From positions 124,001 through 188,000 of the forward strand of contig CAZFHI010000001.1 of NCBI GenBank assembly GCA_964518875.1: 64,000 nucleotides of DNA, given 5' to 3'. Source of the DNA: DTU024 sp964518875 (GTDB taxonomy: Bacteria > Bacillota > Clostridia > Christensenellales > Aristaeellaceae). Shown here piece by piece: positions 53,224-62,010 of this stretch. The notes below the pieces were generated by a model that ran no database searches, was not told where the DNA came from, and saw only the letters and a list, made by a program, of their open reading frames with translations. Position 1 is the first letter of the stretch, and each line of letters opens with the position of its first letter. The translations under genes and the position numbers were made by a program.

Positions 53224-54410
53224 GCTTTGTCCTTTTCCAGAATCTGTTTTGTAAGCTTTGGAACTATATCGTACAGATCTCCCACGAGGCCTAAATTCGC
53301 CACTTTGAATATGGGAGCCTTGTCGTCCGTATTTATTGCGACTATGTATTCGCTCTGGTCCATACAGGCGGTAAACTGTATGGCGCCGCTTACGCCGCAG
53401 GTTATAATAAGCTTCGGCTTAACCGTGCGCCCGCTCATGCCTATCTGCCTGTCGACAGGCGCCCATCCTTTTTCAACAAGCGGCCTTGTGGTCGCCCAGT
53501 CCCCGCCAAGCGCTTCAGCTAAATTTTTTATTAAGGATAAATCGCTCTCTTTTTTTAAGCCTCTTCCGCCCGCTACAAGCACCTGCGCGTCCGATATGGT
53601 CCTTGCCTTGGGTATGGGTTTGGTGCTTATATGCTTTACCTTTGATTCAAATACGGATTCCGGTATCTCCCTTTTAAGCACTTTGCCTGATATTTCTTCT
53701 TCGCGCTTTGCCGATTCCATAATTTTATACCGCACCGTTGCAAACTGCGGGCGCGTGTTTTCCGTAACTATCTGCGCCATAATGTTGCCGCCGAACGCAG
53801 GGCGTATCTGGATCAAGTCGCTGTTTGGCTTAACGTCAAGCACGGTGCAGTCCGCCGTAAGGCCTGTGCGGAAGCGCGTGGATATGCGCGGGGCGAGGCT
53901 TCTGCCAAGCGACGTAGCGCCTAAGAGCACCGCGGAGGGTCGCCTTAGCCTTATGTAGTCTTCCGCGCAGTCCGCGAAAACGTCCGCCCTGAAAAAATTA
54001 AGCGCTTCGTCGTCGTACACGGCTACTTCGTTTACGCCGTAGTGCAAAAGCTCCCGCGCCGCTTTTTCCAAATTATAGCCTATTACAATGGCGTTGACAT
54101 TATAATTCACTTTTTTAGAAAGCTCTTTTGCTTTTCCTACAAGCTCAAGCGCTACGGGGTGCAGCTTGCCTTCGCTCGTTTCAGCATATATTAATATGTC
54201 CTTCCACTTGGTTTTATCCACGCTTTTAGCGCGCGTTTCCAAAATATAGAGCGCTTTTTCAGGGCAGTTTTTAACGCATATGCCGCACACTTTGCATGCG
54301 GAATTTATCTCAGGCCTGCCTTCAACCATGCTTATCGCGCCAAACGGGCATACCTTTTCGCATATGCCGCAAGAGGTGCATTTTCTTTGAGTTAAAGCAA
54401 TATTACCCAT
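53220..54410 (-). CDS. lctC: Electron transfer flavoprotein alpha subunit with ferredoxin domain
   Basis: A 396-residue EtfA. The first 60 residues carry two [4Fe-4S] motifs (CTSCGICEKVCPFGAI and CKVCGICVKNCPEKAL); then the EtfA alpha/beta domain and the C-terminal FAD domain (VAGGRGLKKESDL, IGMSGRTVKPKLIITCGVSGAIQF, IVAINTDDKAPIF). The ferredoxin extension is typical of the bifurcating/confurcating group. Confidence 0.93.
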   Translation of the reverse strand: MGNIALTQRKCTSCGICEKVCPFGAISMVEGRPEINSACKVCGICVKNCPEKALYILETRAKSVDKTKWKDILIYAETSEGKLHPVALELVGKAKELSKKVNYNVNAIVIGYNLEKAARELLHYGVNEVAVYDDEALNFFRADVFADCAEDYIRLRRPSAVLLGATSLGRSLAPRISTRFRTGLTADCTVLDVKPNSDLIQIRPAFGGNIMAQIVTENTRPQFATVRYKIMESAKREEEISGKVLKREIPESVFESKVKHISTKPIPKARTISDAQVLVAGGRGLKKESDLSLIKNLAEALGGDWATTRPLVEKGWAPVDRQIGMSGRTVKPKLIITCGVSGAIQFTACMDQSEYIVAINTDDKAPIFKVANLGLVGDLYDIVPKLTKQILEKDKA

Positions 54411-55203
54411 TTATCTTGTCTCCCCGTATAAACTTTTTATCGATCAAATCATCATAAAGTTTTTCCGCAAGGCCGTCTCCCGTAAGCATAATATGCTCCT
54501 TGTTGTTTTCAGGCGGAAACACTCTTTCAACGCGCGTAGGGCTGCCTTCAAGGCCGTAATGCGAAGCGTCCGTATCCGCAAAGCGCTCAAGACCGAATAT
54601 CTCTATCGGCATATCGTCTATACTTTTTTCTCCTTTAAGAGACGGCAGGCGCGGCGTATATATATCCTTTTCCACCGTAACAAGGCATGGAAAAGGCATA
54701 TACACTGTTTCAACCGCGTTCTGCAGCTGCTGGTCGACAACTACGCCGTTTTCCTTAACCTCTATTCCTATTACCCACGCGGCGTGGGGGATGTTAAGGT
54801 GCTCGGCGATCGCCGGCCCTACCTGCGCCGTATCCCCGTCCGTAGTCTGCTTGCCGCACAAAATAAGGTCGAAATCCCCTGCGGAGCGTATAGCCTGCGA
54901 AAGCGTATAGCTTGTCGCAAGCACGTCCGCGCCGCCTAAGCGCCTGTCGCTGAACACATAGCCCTTGTCCGCGCCCATCATGTAGGCTTCCCGTATAACC
55001 GCCTTTGCCTGCGGAGGGCCCATGGTGCCTACGGTTATTGTGCCTCCATGCTTTTCCCTTATTCTAAGGGCTGTTTCCAAGGCGTACAGGTCATACGGGT
55101 TCATTTTCGCCGCGGCGCCTTCACGCTTCATAACGCCTGTAACGGGGTCCACTTCAACCTTGTTTGTTGATGGGACCTGTTTAACGCATACAAATATTTC
55201 CAT
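54403..55203 (-). CDS. lctB: Electron transfer flavoprotein beta subunit
   Basis: A 266-residue EtfB (MEIFVCVKQVPSTNKVEVDP, GVMKREGAAAKMNPYDLYALE, LILCGKQTTDGDTAQVGPAIAEHL). Carries the nucleotide/flavin site of bifurcating Etfs. AAAGGACAG before ATG 55203 decides the start. Overlaps etfA by 8 bp. First gene of the operon; no lactate permease or regulator gene is adjacent. Confidence 0.93.
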   Translation of the reverse strand: MEIFVCVKQVPSTNKVEVDPVTGVMKREGAAAKMNPYDLYALETALRIREKHGGTITVGTMGPPQAKAVIREAYMMGADKGYVFSDRRLGGADVLATSYTLSQAIRSAGDFDLILCGKQTTDGDTAQVGPAIAEHLNIPHAAWVIGIEVKENGVVVDQQLQNAVETVYMPFPCLVTVEKDIYTPRLPSLKGEKSIDDMPIEIFGLERFADTDASHYGLEGSPTRVERVFPPENNKEHIMLTGDGLAEKLYDDLIDKKFIRGDKING

Positions 55204-55224
55204 AATCTGTCCTTTGTTCCTCAT

Positions 55225-55488
55225 TAAATTTATAAATTTCGAACGCTGCTATATAATACTATATTTTGCTCGGAATTTCCATAGCGGCGCGTGAACTTTT
55301 TAAAACGGCGCTGTTTTCATGCGTTCGATCCGTTATTTATTACAAAAACGCATTTCAAACTATATCGCAAAAATAAAGCGTATACAAAAAAGCCCGCACA
55401 GGCTTAGCGCGCAAGGGGTTCGGCGTTTAATTTGTTTTTTAGTCATCTAAGACACATATAAAGCTATTGCTATACTTAAAGCTAAACT
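55225..55488. other. Divergent promoter region between lctB and the sugar ABC operon
   Basis: No gene seen. AT-rich; must hold the promoters of both operons. No clear -35/-10 pair was found for lctB. Confidence 0.5.
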
Positions 55489-55515
55489 TTACACGAATTT
55501 TACCTGCAAATCACA
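55489..55515 (+). promoter_or_regulatory. Phased TTACA-type repeats (possible Pho box)
   Basis: TTACA at 55489, TTACC at 55500 and TCACA at 55511 are spaced by exactly 11 bp. PhoP/PhoB boxes of Bacillota are TT(A/T)ACA-like repeats at this spacing. The site is 55-80 bp upstream of the solute-binding protein gene. Confidence 0.45.
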
Positions 55516-55569
55516 ATTTCATCTTAAAAACGTGTTAGCTTGAATGCATACCATGAGAAGGAGGAAGAC

Positions 55570-56808
55570 ATGAAGAAATTACTTTCATTTATCGCAGCCT
55601 GCGTACTGCTGTTTAGTTTAGCAGCCGTCAACGCGCAGGCCGAAGAAACAACCATCACTCTGTGGCACCGCTGGTCCGGCGACGTGGAATCCAAGCTTTT
55701 GACCATAGTAGATGAATTTGAAAAGGAAAATCCCGACATAAAGGTCGATGTAACCGCCAAGCCCGGCGAATATTTTGAGCTGCTGCAAAAAATGATAACA
55801 GACCTTGCGGCAGGCATTGAACCGCCCGATATTTTCATAGGCGGCTATAACCTGTTCAACTATATTTACAGCGAGTTAAACCCTGTGGAGCTTAAGAACT
55901 TAGCCCCTGACGAAGAAGCCTGGCTCGCGCTTGCAGACCGCTACGAACCTAACCTGTTTGATCTTGGCAAGGTCGACGGCATACAGATAAGCGCGCCGTT
56001 CGCCCTAAGCAATATAGTAATGTACTACAACAAGGACATATTTACTGAAGCGGGTCTTAGCGATGAAGACGTTCCTGAAACATGGGACGAGCTTATGGCG
56101 GTATCAGAAACCATAAAGGAAAAAACCGGAAAGTTCGCTTTCGGCATGCAGAAGGTAGACAGCTGGCCGGATCTTGGCATGATATATTCCAACGGCGGCA
56201 AAATGCTTTCTGACGATGAAACAAAGGTAGCCTTCAACAACCCTGAAGCCGCGGAAGCCATAGGCATATGGCAGTCCCTGCACAAAAACGGCTGCGCCGC
56301 TATAAATACAGACGGCGAGCTCATGGCGGATTTTATCGCCGGCAACGTCGCCATGTACATATCCTCTGTTATGAAGCTTAACGCCCTGAGAACCTCCTGC
56401 GGCTTTAACCTTGACGTCGCGGAATTCCCAAGCTTTGGCGACAAGCCCAAGAAGCTCCCGGCAGGCGGATCCGCGCTTATATCGTTCACAGATACAAACA
56501 ACAGCGCGAAGAAAGACGCCGTATGGAAGTTCATAGACTTTGCGACGAGCGACGAGTCCATGAGGACGTTCACCAAGACAGGCTACGTATGCGTTACAAA
56601 GGCCAAGGTTGATGTTGAAGAAGGCCAGCAGCCCGCTTACGACCAGTTAGCGTACGCTGTGCCGTGGACAAACTGGCCCGGCGGATCGGCGGGGCTTGAA
56701 ATAGACCAGCTCTATATAAACAAGCGCCTTGAAATTATACATGGCGACCTGGATCCCGCTGAAACGCTGGATAAATTAGCGGACGACTGCAACGCGCTTT
56801 TGCAATAA
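55570..56808 (+). CDS. Family 1 extracellular sugar-binding protein
   Basis: A 412-residue substrate-binding protein of a CUT1-type ABC transporter: signal peptide (KKLLSFIAACVLLFSLAAVNAQA/EE), TLWHRWSGDVESKLLTIVDEFEKENPDIKVDV, PPDIFIGGYN, NIVMYYNKDIFTEAGL, PETWDELM and FAFGMQ. The mature start after AQA has no Cys; the only Cys in the signal (FIAAC) is too close to the N-terminus for a normal lipobox. AAGGAGG sets the start at 55570. A strong hairpin follows the gene. Ligand unknown; UgpB-like organophosphates would fit the possible Pho box. Confidence 0.9.
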   Translation: MKKLLSFIAACVLLFSLAAVNAQAEETTITLWHRWSGDVESKLLTIVDEFEKENPDIKVDVTAKPGEYFELLQKMITDLAAGIEPPDIFIGGYNLFNYIYSELNPVELKNLAPDEEAWLALADRYEPNLFDLGKVDGIQISAPFALSNIVMYYNKDIFTEAGLSDEDVPETWDELMAVSETIKEKTGKFAFGMQKVDSWPDLGMIYSNGGKMLSDDETKVAFNNPEAAEAIGIWQSLHKNGCAAINTDGELMADFIAGNVAMYISSVMKLNALRTSCGFNLDVAEFPSFGDKPKKLPAGGSALISFTDTNNSAKKDAVWKFIDFATSDESMRTFTKTGYVCVTKAKVDVEEGQQPAYDQLAYAVPWTNWPGGSAGLEIDQLYINKRLEIIHGDLDPAETLDKLADDCNALLQ

Positions 56809-56828
56809 TATAAATTTTACAGCATTTT

Positions 56829-56864
56829 ATCCTGCCGCAGGCGGTTCTCCGCCCGCGGCAGGAT
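56829..56864 (+). other. Intercistronic hairpin after the binding-protein gene
   Basis: ATCCTGCCGC-A-GGCGG-TTCT-CCGCC-C-GCGGCAGGAT: 15 bp with one mismatch. No T-run follows (ATTATAGGAG), so it is more likely an mRNA 3'-end protector that keeps the binding-protein transcript abundant than a full terminator. Confidence 0.8.
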
Positions 56865-56881
56865 ATTATAGGAGAAAAGAT

Positions 56882-57703
56882 ATGAACCCCTTTAAAAACA
56901 AATCCGAATACGCCATTTCCACGTGGCTTTTTGAAACAGCCGACCTTAAAAAAGCCCTTGAGCTCATTTCTGACGAAGGCTTTAAAAGCGTGGAGCTGTG
57001 GGCGGACACAGTGCATTTTGACCCGCGGGCTAAGCTTAATACCAACGATATAGCTTCATGGATTAAGCAATACGGCCTTCATATTCATTCAGCGCACGCG
57101 CCCTTCAGGCATTTTTTTAACCGTCCTGAAGACGATATGGATTTTCTGCGCTATCGTATGGATTTGTGGCGTAAAACAATAGACAGGTGTGAAAAGCTAA
57201 GCATACTTATACTCGTTATGCACGCCATGAACAGGCAGGAATATCCATACAGTATGGCGGAGTCCGGTATTATAAAAGAAACGCTTGAAAGTTTGTGCGA
57301 TTACGCTTCAGGGCGCGGGGTCGCTATCGCCCTTGAAAACATTCCGGACGGCGGCGCTGTATCTAAAGACGATATATCTTGCACGCTTAGAAATCAGAAA
57401 AAGCTGTTTAACATAGACAAGCTGCGCTTTTGTCTTGATATAGGCCACGCGCCTCTTACTGGAACAAAAGTTTTTGATGAAATAGACGCGGCCTGCGGCA
57501 GGCTTGTTTCTTTCCACGTGCATAACAACAACGGTATCGTTGATTCCCACGATCTGCCAGACAGCGGCGTACTAGACTGGGGCGGCATATATCAGTACGC
57601 CCGCGAAAAAAACTACAAGGGCGAATTTGTAATCGAGGTGTACGGCGGAGACGAGCCTGAAAAAAAGCTCAAGGAAATATCCGCGCTGTTTAATAAAAAT
57701 TGA
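56882..57703 (+). CDS. Sugar phosphate isomerase/epimerase-like TIM-barrel protein
   Basis: A 273-residue AP-endonuclease-2-type TIM barrel (xylose isomerase-like): FKSVELWADTVHF, LHIHSAHAPF, IALENIPDGG, FCLDIGHAPL, HVHNNNGIVDSHDLPDSGVLDW and EFVIEVYGGDEP, which supply the metal-binding His, Glu and Asp. Substrate unknown; being between the binding protein and the permeases it probably acts on the imported sugar. Confidence 0.87.
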   Translation: MNPFKNKSEYAISTWLFETADLKKALELISDEGFKSVELWADTVHFDPRAKLNTNDIASWIKQYGLHIHSAHAPFRHFFNRPEDDMDFLRYRMDLWRKTIDRCEKLSILILVMHAMNRQEYPYSMAESGIIKETLESLCDYASGRGVAIALENIPDGGAVSKDDISCTLRNQKKLFNIDKLRFCLDIGHAPLTGTKVFDEIDAACGRLVSFHVHNNNGIVDSHDLPDSGVLDWGGIYQYAREKNYKGEFVIEVYGGDEPEKKLKEISALFNKN

Positions 57704-57721
57704 TTGCCAAAAAGGACAGAT

Positions 57722-58639
57722 ATGATAAAAGCTATAAATTCTAAAAAATCCGGCGCCAAAGCAAAAAAGCAGTATGCATGGTTGATTTTATACGCGCTGC
57801 CTGCAGCCTTATTCTTTATTGTTTTTAAATACTGGCCGCTTATATACAGCTTTATATTAAGCTTTAAAAAATGGAATTTCGTCGGTAAGATGAGATCGGT
57901 AGGATGGAGCAACTTCACAGCGATGTTCGGAAAGGACATTTTTTCCGCGGCGCTTGTTAACACGCTGCTCTACATAATAGGACTGCTTCCGTTTTTTATA
58001 ATTATACCTCTTTTTCTCGCGGTTCTTGTGCTCAACGTAAAGCCTGAAAAGCTGCAGAACGCCTACCGCACGTTGTTTTTTATACCTACCGTTCTCGCGT
58101 TTTCCATTATATGCCTTGTATGGATGTGGATTTTTAACCCGAGCTTCGGCCTGCTTAACAACTTTTTCAGGCTCTTTGGAAGCAGCGGCTATTCGTGGCT
58201 GAGCGATCAGAGAACAGCTATGATATCAATAATATCCATATCGGGCTGGAAATTCATGGGGTCAAACATGATACTCTTTATAGCGGGGCTTCTTACGGTG
58301 CCCAAGGATTATATAGAGGCCGCCAAAATAGACGGCGCAAACAGCTGGCAGATATTCTGGAAAATAAAGTGGCCGTTGATAAGCTCCACAACTATTTATC
58401 TTGTTATGACCTCCGTGATTTTCGCGGCTGAGCGCGCATTCACCCCTATAAACATACTTACAAAGGGCGGCCCGGGAAACGCCACGACCAACCTTTCCCA
58501 CGTTATATATTTGTTTGGCTTCCAGTATTTTAATATAGGCCTTGCAAGCGCGACGGCCATATTTACTTCCGTATTTTTCCTTATCATAACCATTTTTATG
58601 ATGAAAAGCATGGGAGGGTTCAGCTACTATGAAAACTAA
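57722..58639 (+). CDS. Sugar ABC transporter permease (MalF/UgpA type)
   Basis: A 305-residue permease with six helices, N-terminal basic stretch, and the EAA motif in YIEAAKIDGANSWQIFWKIKWPLI. AAAGGA before ATG 57722 is preferred over TTG 57704. Overlaps the second permease. Confidence 0.92.
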   Translation: MIKAINSKKSGAKAKKQYAWLILYALPAALFFIVFKYWPLIYSFILSFKKWNFVGKMRSVGWSNFTAMFGKDIFSAALVNTLLYIIGLLPFFIIIPLFLAVLVLNVKPEKLQNAYRTLFFIPTVLAFSIICLVWMWIFNPSFGLLNNFFRLFGSSGYSWLSDQRTAMISIISISGWKFMGSNMILFIAGLLTVPKDYIEAAKIDGANSWQIFWKIKWPLISSTTIYLVMTSVIFAAERAFTPINILTKGGPGNATTNLSHVIYLFGFQYFNIGLASATAIFTSVFFLIITIFMMKSMGGFSYYEN

Positions 58640-59459
58640 GCTTACGGCGAAAAGCGCGCTGCTTAATATATTTCTTATTTTTCTTTTCCTTATAAACATA
58701 CTTCCCGTATTCTGGATGCTTTCATCCGCGTTTAAGCAGCCAGACGAGCTTTTTACGACGGATATACGCCTTTTCCCCATAGAACCCACTTTTGATAATT
58801 TCACTACCGTATTCAGGGAATACGAAATTAAGCACTGGCTTATAAACAGCGCCGTTACAACGCTTGGCATAGCCGTTTTGCAAACGGCGGTCGCTGTTCT
58901 TGCGGCGTACGGCATTACGTATTACAAGACAAAAATAAACGAGTTCGTATTCTATTTCTTTATTGTAACCATGGTAATACCGTTCCAGGTAACAATGATA
59001 CCAAACTATATTCTTATAAGCCGTATGAAGCTTATAAACACATGGGCGGGCGTAATAATACCGAATATCGCTAACGCCTCCACCTTTTTCTTTATACGCC
59101 AGCATATGCGCGGCATACCGCAGGTGTTCTATGAAGCCGCCTCCATCGAAGGGGCAAACTCGTTCTGGACGCTGCGCAACGTTGTGTTCGGCGTGTGCAA
59201 GGGCGCTATTTCCGCCATGTTCATACTATGCGTAATAGACGGCTGGAACCTGTACTTCTGGCCGCTGCTCGTAATGTCCAAGCCTGAAACGAGAACTATC
59301 ACCGTAGGCCTGCAGGAATTTTTGGACCACGAGGCGGGCAACCGCTGGGGGCCTTTTATGGCCTGCGCCACAACAGCCACCATGCCGATAATCATTCTGT
59401 ATTTTTTCATTCAGCGCAACATAATAGACGCGTTTGTAACGTCAGGCATAAAAGGGTGA
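58629..59459 (+). CDS. Sugar ABC transporter permease (MalG/UgpE type)
   Basis: A 276-residue permease with six helices (LLNIFLIFLFLINILPVFWML..., VIPFQVTMIPNYIL) and an EAA motif at FYEAASIEGANSFWTLRNVVF. No ATPase gene follows; such transporters often share a multitask ATPase (MsmX/UgpC) encoded elsewhere. Confidence 0.92.
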   Translation: MKTKLTAKSALLNIFLIFLFLINILPVFWMLSSAFKQPDELFTTDIRLFPIEPTFDNFTTVFREYEIKHWLINSAVTTLGIAVLQTAVAVLAAYGITYYKTKINEFVFYFFIVTMVIPFQVTMIPNYILISRMKLINTWAGVIIPNIANASTFFFIRQHMRGIPQVFYEAASIEGANSFWTLRNVVFGVCKGAISAMFILCVIDGWNLYFWPLLVMSKPETRTITVGLQEFLDHEAGNRWGPFMACATTATMPIIILYFFIQRNIIDAFVTSGIKG

Positions 59460-59469
59460 AAATAACAAT

Positions 59470-59690
59470 CAAACTTCGCCGCGCAAAAACGCTTTGTTAT
59501 TGTTTGGAACAACAAATGGTTTGGCCGGCAAACTGCGCAGCGCGCAGGGGCTCTGTTCTTTTGCATAGCATTACTATTATACGTTTTTCAAAACTGCGCC
59601 CCGCGCGTGGGTTCTGTGTAGAACGCATAGATAAACTATTAGCAGAGCAAGCCGACAAACTACGCCGCGCAAAAACGCTTTGTCAGTTTA
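59470..59690 (+). repeat. Four degenerate repeats at about 60-bp spacing
   Basis: AAACT-N-CGC-n-GCGC cores begin at 59471, 59530, 59591 and 59657. The first and last copies are almost identical over about 27 bp and end in ACGCTTTGT; the two middle ones are diverged. An 81-codon open frame (59456-59701) crosses them, but I do not call it a gene. Confidence 0.7.
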
Positions 59691-59791
59691 CTAACGTATA
59701 ATCGCAGAACAAATCTTCTTAAAAATACGTTTATATAAGGCTTTATATATCATAATACTTAAGTTTTCGTATCTGTGTTTCGGGCGAAATA

Positions 59792-59828
59792 TGTCCCGCT
59801 ATATAAAATTATAGCTTAAATCGGGACA
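59792..59828. promoter_or_regulatory. Nested inverted repeat upstream of the flavoprotein reductase
   Basis: TGTCCCG at 59792-59798 mirrors CGGGACA at 59822-59828; between them GCTATA and TATAGC form an inner pair. It could be an operator or an RNA hairpin, about 85 bp before the start codon. Confidence 0.5.
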
Positions 59829-59911
59829 AAAAACGCAAAATGTGTATTGAATAATCTCCCCTCCGCGATGTAGCATAAATATACAATAAAAAACGAGGAG
59901 GTATTTTTATA

Positions 59912-61822
59912 ATGAAAGCTAAACTTATAAGCCTGCTGCTTTGCTTATCCATGCTTTTTGGATTAAGCTCTGCAGTGTACGCGGACGGCGCTTACAAAGC
60001 CGGCGAATACGAGCAGACCGTTAACGGCATGAACGGCCCCGTAACCGTAAAAGTAACAGTAAGCGAAAACAAAATAGAAAAAATCGAAGTACTGAGCCAC
60101 ATGGAAAGCCCCGGCATAGGCGACTATGCGCTTGAAACCGTTTCAAACGCGATAGTGGAAAACCAGTCGCTCGCTGTGGATTCCGTATCAGGGGCCACTG
60201 TAAGCTCCGCAGTAATGAAAAGCGCTGTTAAGAAATGCCTTGAGGAAGCGGGCGCAGATATAGAAGCGCTCAGCAAGGAACTTCCGAAGGAAGAGCCCGA
60301 AGACACAGAGCTTACCGCCGACGTAGTAATAGTTGGCGGCGGCGGCGCAGGCCTTACTTCCGCCGTTTCAGCGCTTGAAAACGGCGCGTCCGTAATACTT
60401 ATAGAAAAGACCGGCATAATAGGCGGCAACTCGCTTGTTGTCGGCGGTTTCTACAACTGCCCGGACCCTGAAAGACAGGATCATAAATACCAGGCGGAAC
60501 GCTCCGCGGCTCTTGACAGCCTTATAGAAGAAGCGTTGGCTGAGGAACCTGTAAACGAAGAGCACAAGGCGCTCCAGGAAGCGGTTAAGAAAGAGTTTGA
60601 AGAATACAAGGCTTCAGACAAAACGCTGTTTGACAGCCCCAACTGGTTCGCGCTGCAGACATGGAACGGCGGCGACAAAGTTGGCACCCTTAAAATGGTT
60701 AAGATTCTTACCGGCAACGCTTTGGACGGCCTGCATTGGCTTGAAAGCCTGGGACAGGAATTTTCAGAAAACGTGCACCACGGCGGCGGCGCCATGTACC
60801 CGAGATCTCACCAGGCAAAGCTGCCTAACGGCACAGGCTACATAAAAGCGCTGCGCGGCGCTCTCAGCGGCAACGAAAACTACACGCAGCTTGTAAACAC
60901 CGAAGGCAAGAGCCTTATTATGGACGGTGGCAAAGTAGTCGGCGTGAACGCGATAGGCAAGGACGGACAAAAGGTAACGCTGCACGCAAACAACGGCGTT
61001 ATACTTGCGACGGGCGGTTTCGCGGGCAACGTAGAGCTCCGTCAGAAATACTGCGAAGGCGAAAAATGGCCCAATTTAGGACCTGAAGTAAAAACCACCA
61101 ACCTTTCCGGCGTAACGGGCGACGGCATATTTATGGCCGAAGCCGCGGGCGCGAACCTTGTTAACATGGAACAGCTGCAAATGCTGCCTTACTGCAACAG
61201 GCAGACCGGCATGCTTAACGACAATTTGCTTCAGTCCGCCAGCAGCATATTCTTAAACAAAGAAGGCAGACGCTTCGTGCGCGAGGACGGGCGCAGGGAC
61301 GAAATGTCCTTAGCCATAATGAAGCAGACAGACGGCATGTACTACAACGTAAACAGTATATCTGCGCCTTTTGAAGAGCTTAAATCCTTAGGCGGCCAGT
61401 CTGTGCCGTACCTTGTAGAAAACCACATTTCAGGCTACGTGTACGCTAAAGACATAGCGGATTTGGCGGCGCAGCTTAATCTGCCTGAAGACGCTGTGCG
61501 CGAAGAAATAAAATACTTTGACGAGCACGCAACAAATCAGGAAGTAGATAAGTTCCACAGGGCTTCATACGCGGCTCCTTTAGGCGAAGGCCCGTTCATA
61601 GCCTACGAGCGCACAACAGCCGCGCACCACACCATGGGCGGCGTTGAAATAGACGAAAACACACACGCACTTAAACCAGACGGCAGCATAGTTGAAGGTC
61701 TTTACTGCGCGGGCGAAATTACGGGCGTTATACACGGCGCCAACCGCATAGGCGGCAACGCTATTGTGGATTACCTTGTATTCGGCAAGATAGCAGGCGA
61801 ACACGCAGCTAAAGCTGAATAA
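59912..61822 (+). CDS. Secreted FMN-binding/fumarate-reductase-type flavoprotein
   Basis: A 636-residue protein: signal peptide (KLISLLLCLSMLFGLSSAVYA/DG), FMN-binding domain (about 27-110) with the covalent flavinylation motif DSVSGAT (Thr modified by ApbE), and an FAD-binding 2 domain (VVIVGGGGAGLTSAVSALENGASVILIEK...HTMGGVEID...GLYCAGEITGVIHGANRIGGNAIVDYLVFG). This is the layout of extracellular urocanate, fumarate or related reductases used as respiratory electron sinks. No heme-binding CxxCH. Substrate unknown; no ApbE gene in the window. AGGAGG upstream; single gene with its own terminator. Confidence 0.92.
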   Translation: MKAKLISLLLCLSMLFGLSSAVYADGAYKAGEYEQTVNGMNGPVTVKVTVSENKIEKIEVLSHMESPGIGDYALETVSNAIVENQSLAVDSVSGATVSSAVMKSAVKKCLEEAGADIEALSKELPKEEPEDTELTADVVIVGGGGAGLTSAVSALENGASVILIEKTGIIGGNSLVVGGFYNCPDPERQDHKYQAERSAALDSLIEEALAEEPVNEEHKALQEAVKKEFEEYKASDKTLFDSPNWFALQTWNGGDKVGTLKMVKILTGNALDGLHWLESLGQEFSENVHHGGGAMYPRSHQAKLPNGTGYIKALRGALSGNENYTQLVNTEGKSLIMDGGKVVGVNAIGKDGQKVTLHANNGVILATGGFAGNVELRQKYCEGEKWPNLGPEVKTTNLSGVTGDGIFMAEAAGANLVNMEQLQMLPYCNRQTGMLNDNLLQSASSIFLNKEGRRFVREDGRRDEMSLAIMKQTDGMYYNVNSISAPFEELKSLGGQSVPYLVENHISGYVYAKDIADLAAQLNLPEDAVREEIKYFDEHATNQEVDKFHRASYAAPLGEGPFIAYERTTAAHHTMGGVEIDENTHALKPDGSIVEGLYCAGEITGVIHGANRIGGNAIVDYLVFGKIAGEHAAKAE

Positions 61823-61851
61823 TAGCGGACAATAACAAACGGTTTAAACTC

Positions 61852-61881
61852 GGGCGCCCATTTCGGGCGCCCTGTTTTTTT
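61852..61881 (+). terminator. Terminator of the flavoprotein gene
   Basis: GGGCGCCC-ATTTC-GGGCGCCC (self-complementary halves) followed by TGTTTTTTT. Confidence 0.92.
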
Positions 61882-61909
61882 AATCGTATCTTTCCTTTCG
61901 CCGCTTGTA

Positions 61910-61948
61910 TTACACAAAATTTTACACAATCTTTACCGGGATTTAACA
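61910..61948 (+). promoter_or_regulatory. Phased TTACA-type repeats (possible Pho box)
   Basis: TTACA at 61910 and 61922, TTACC at 61933 and TTAAC at 61943 recur at 10-12 bp, just upstream of TAGAAT (61964-61969) and TATAAT (61975-61980). This fits a PhoP/PhoB-type activator site replacing a -35 box. Confidence 0.55.
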
Positions 61949-62010
61949 TGCCCTGCTTACTGGTAGAATAGAATTATAATGTGTACAGGACTTTTAAGGA
62001 GAGATTTATT

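Noticed and set aside
59456..59701. 81-residue basic protein gene after the sugar permease
   Set aside because: The frame lies over degenerate DNA repeats, one of them out of frame, and has no domain or convincing ribosome site; the ATGA overlap may be chance.
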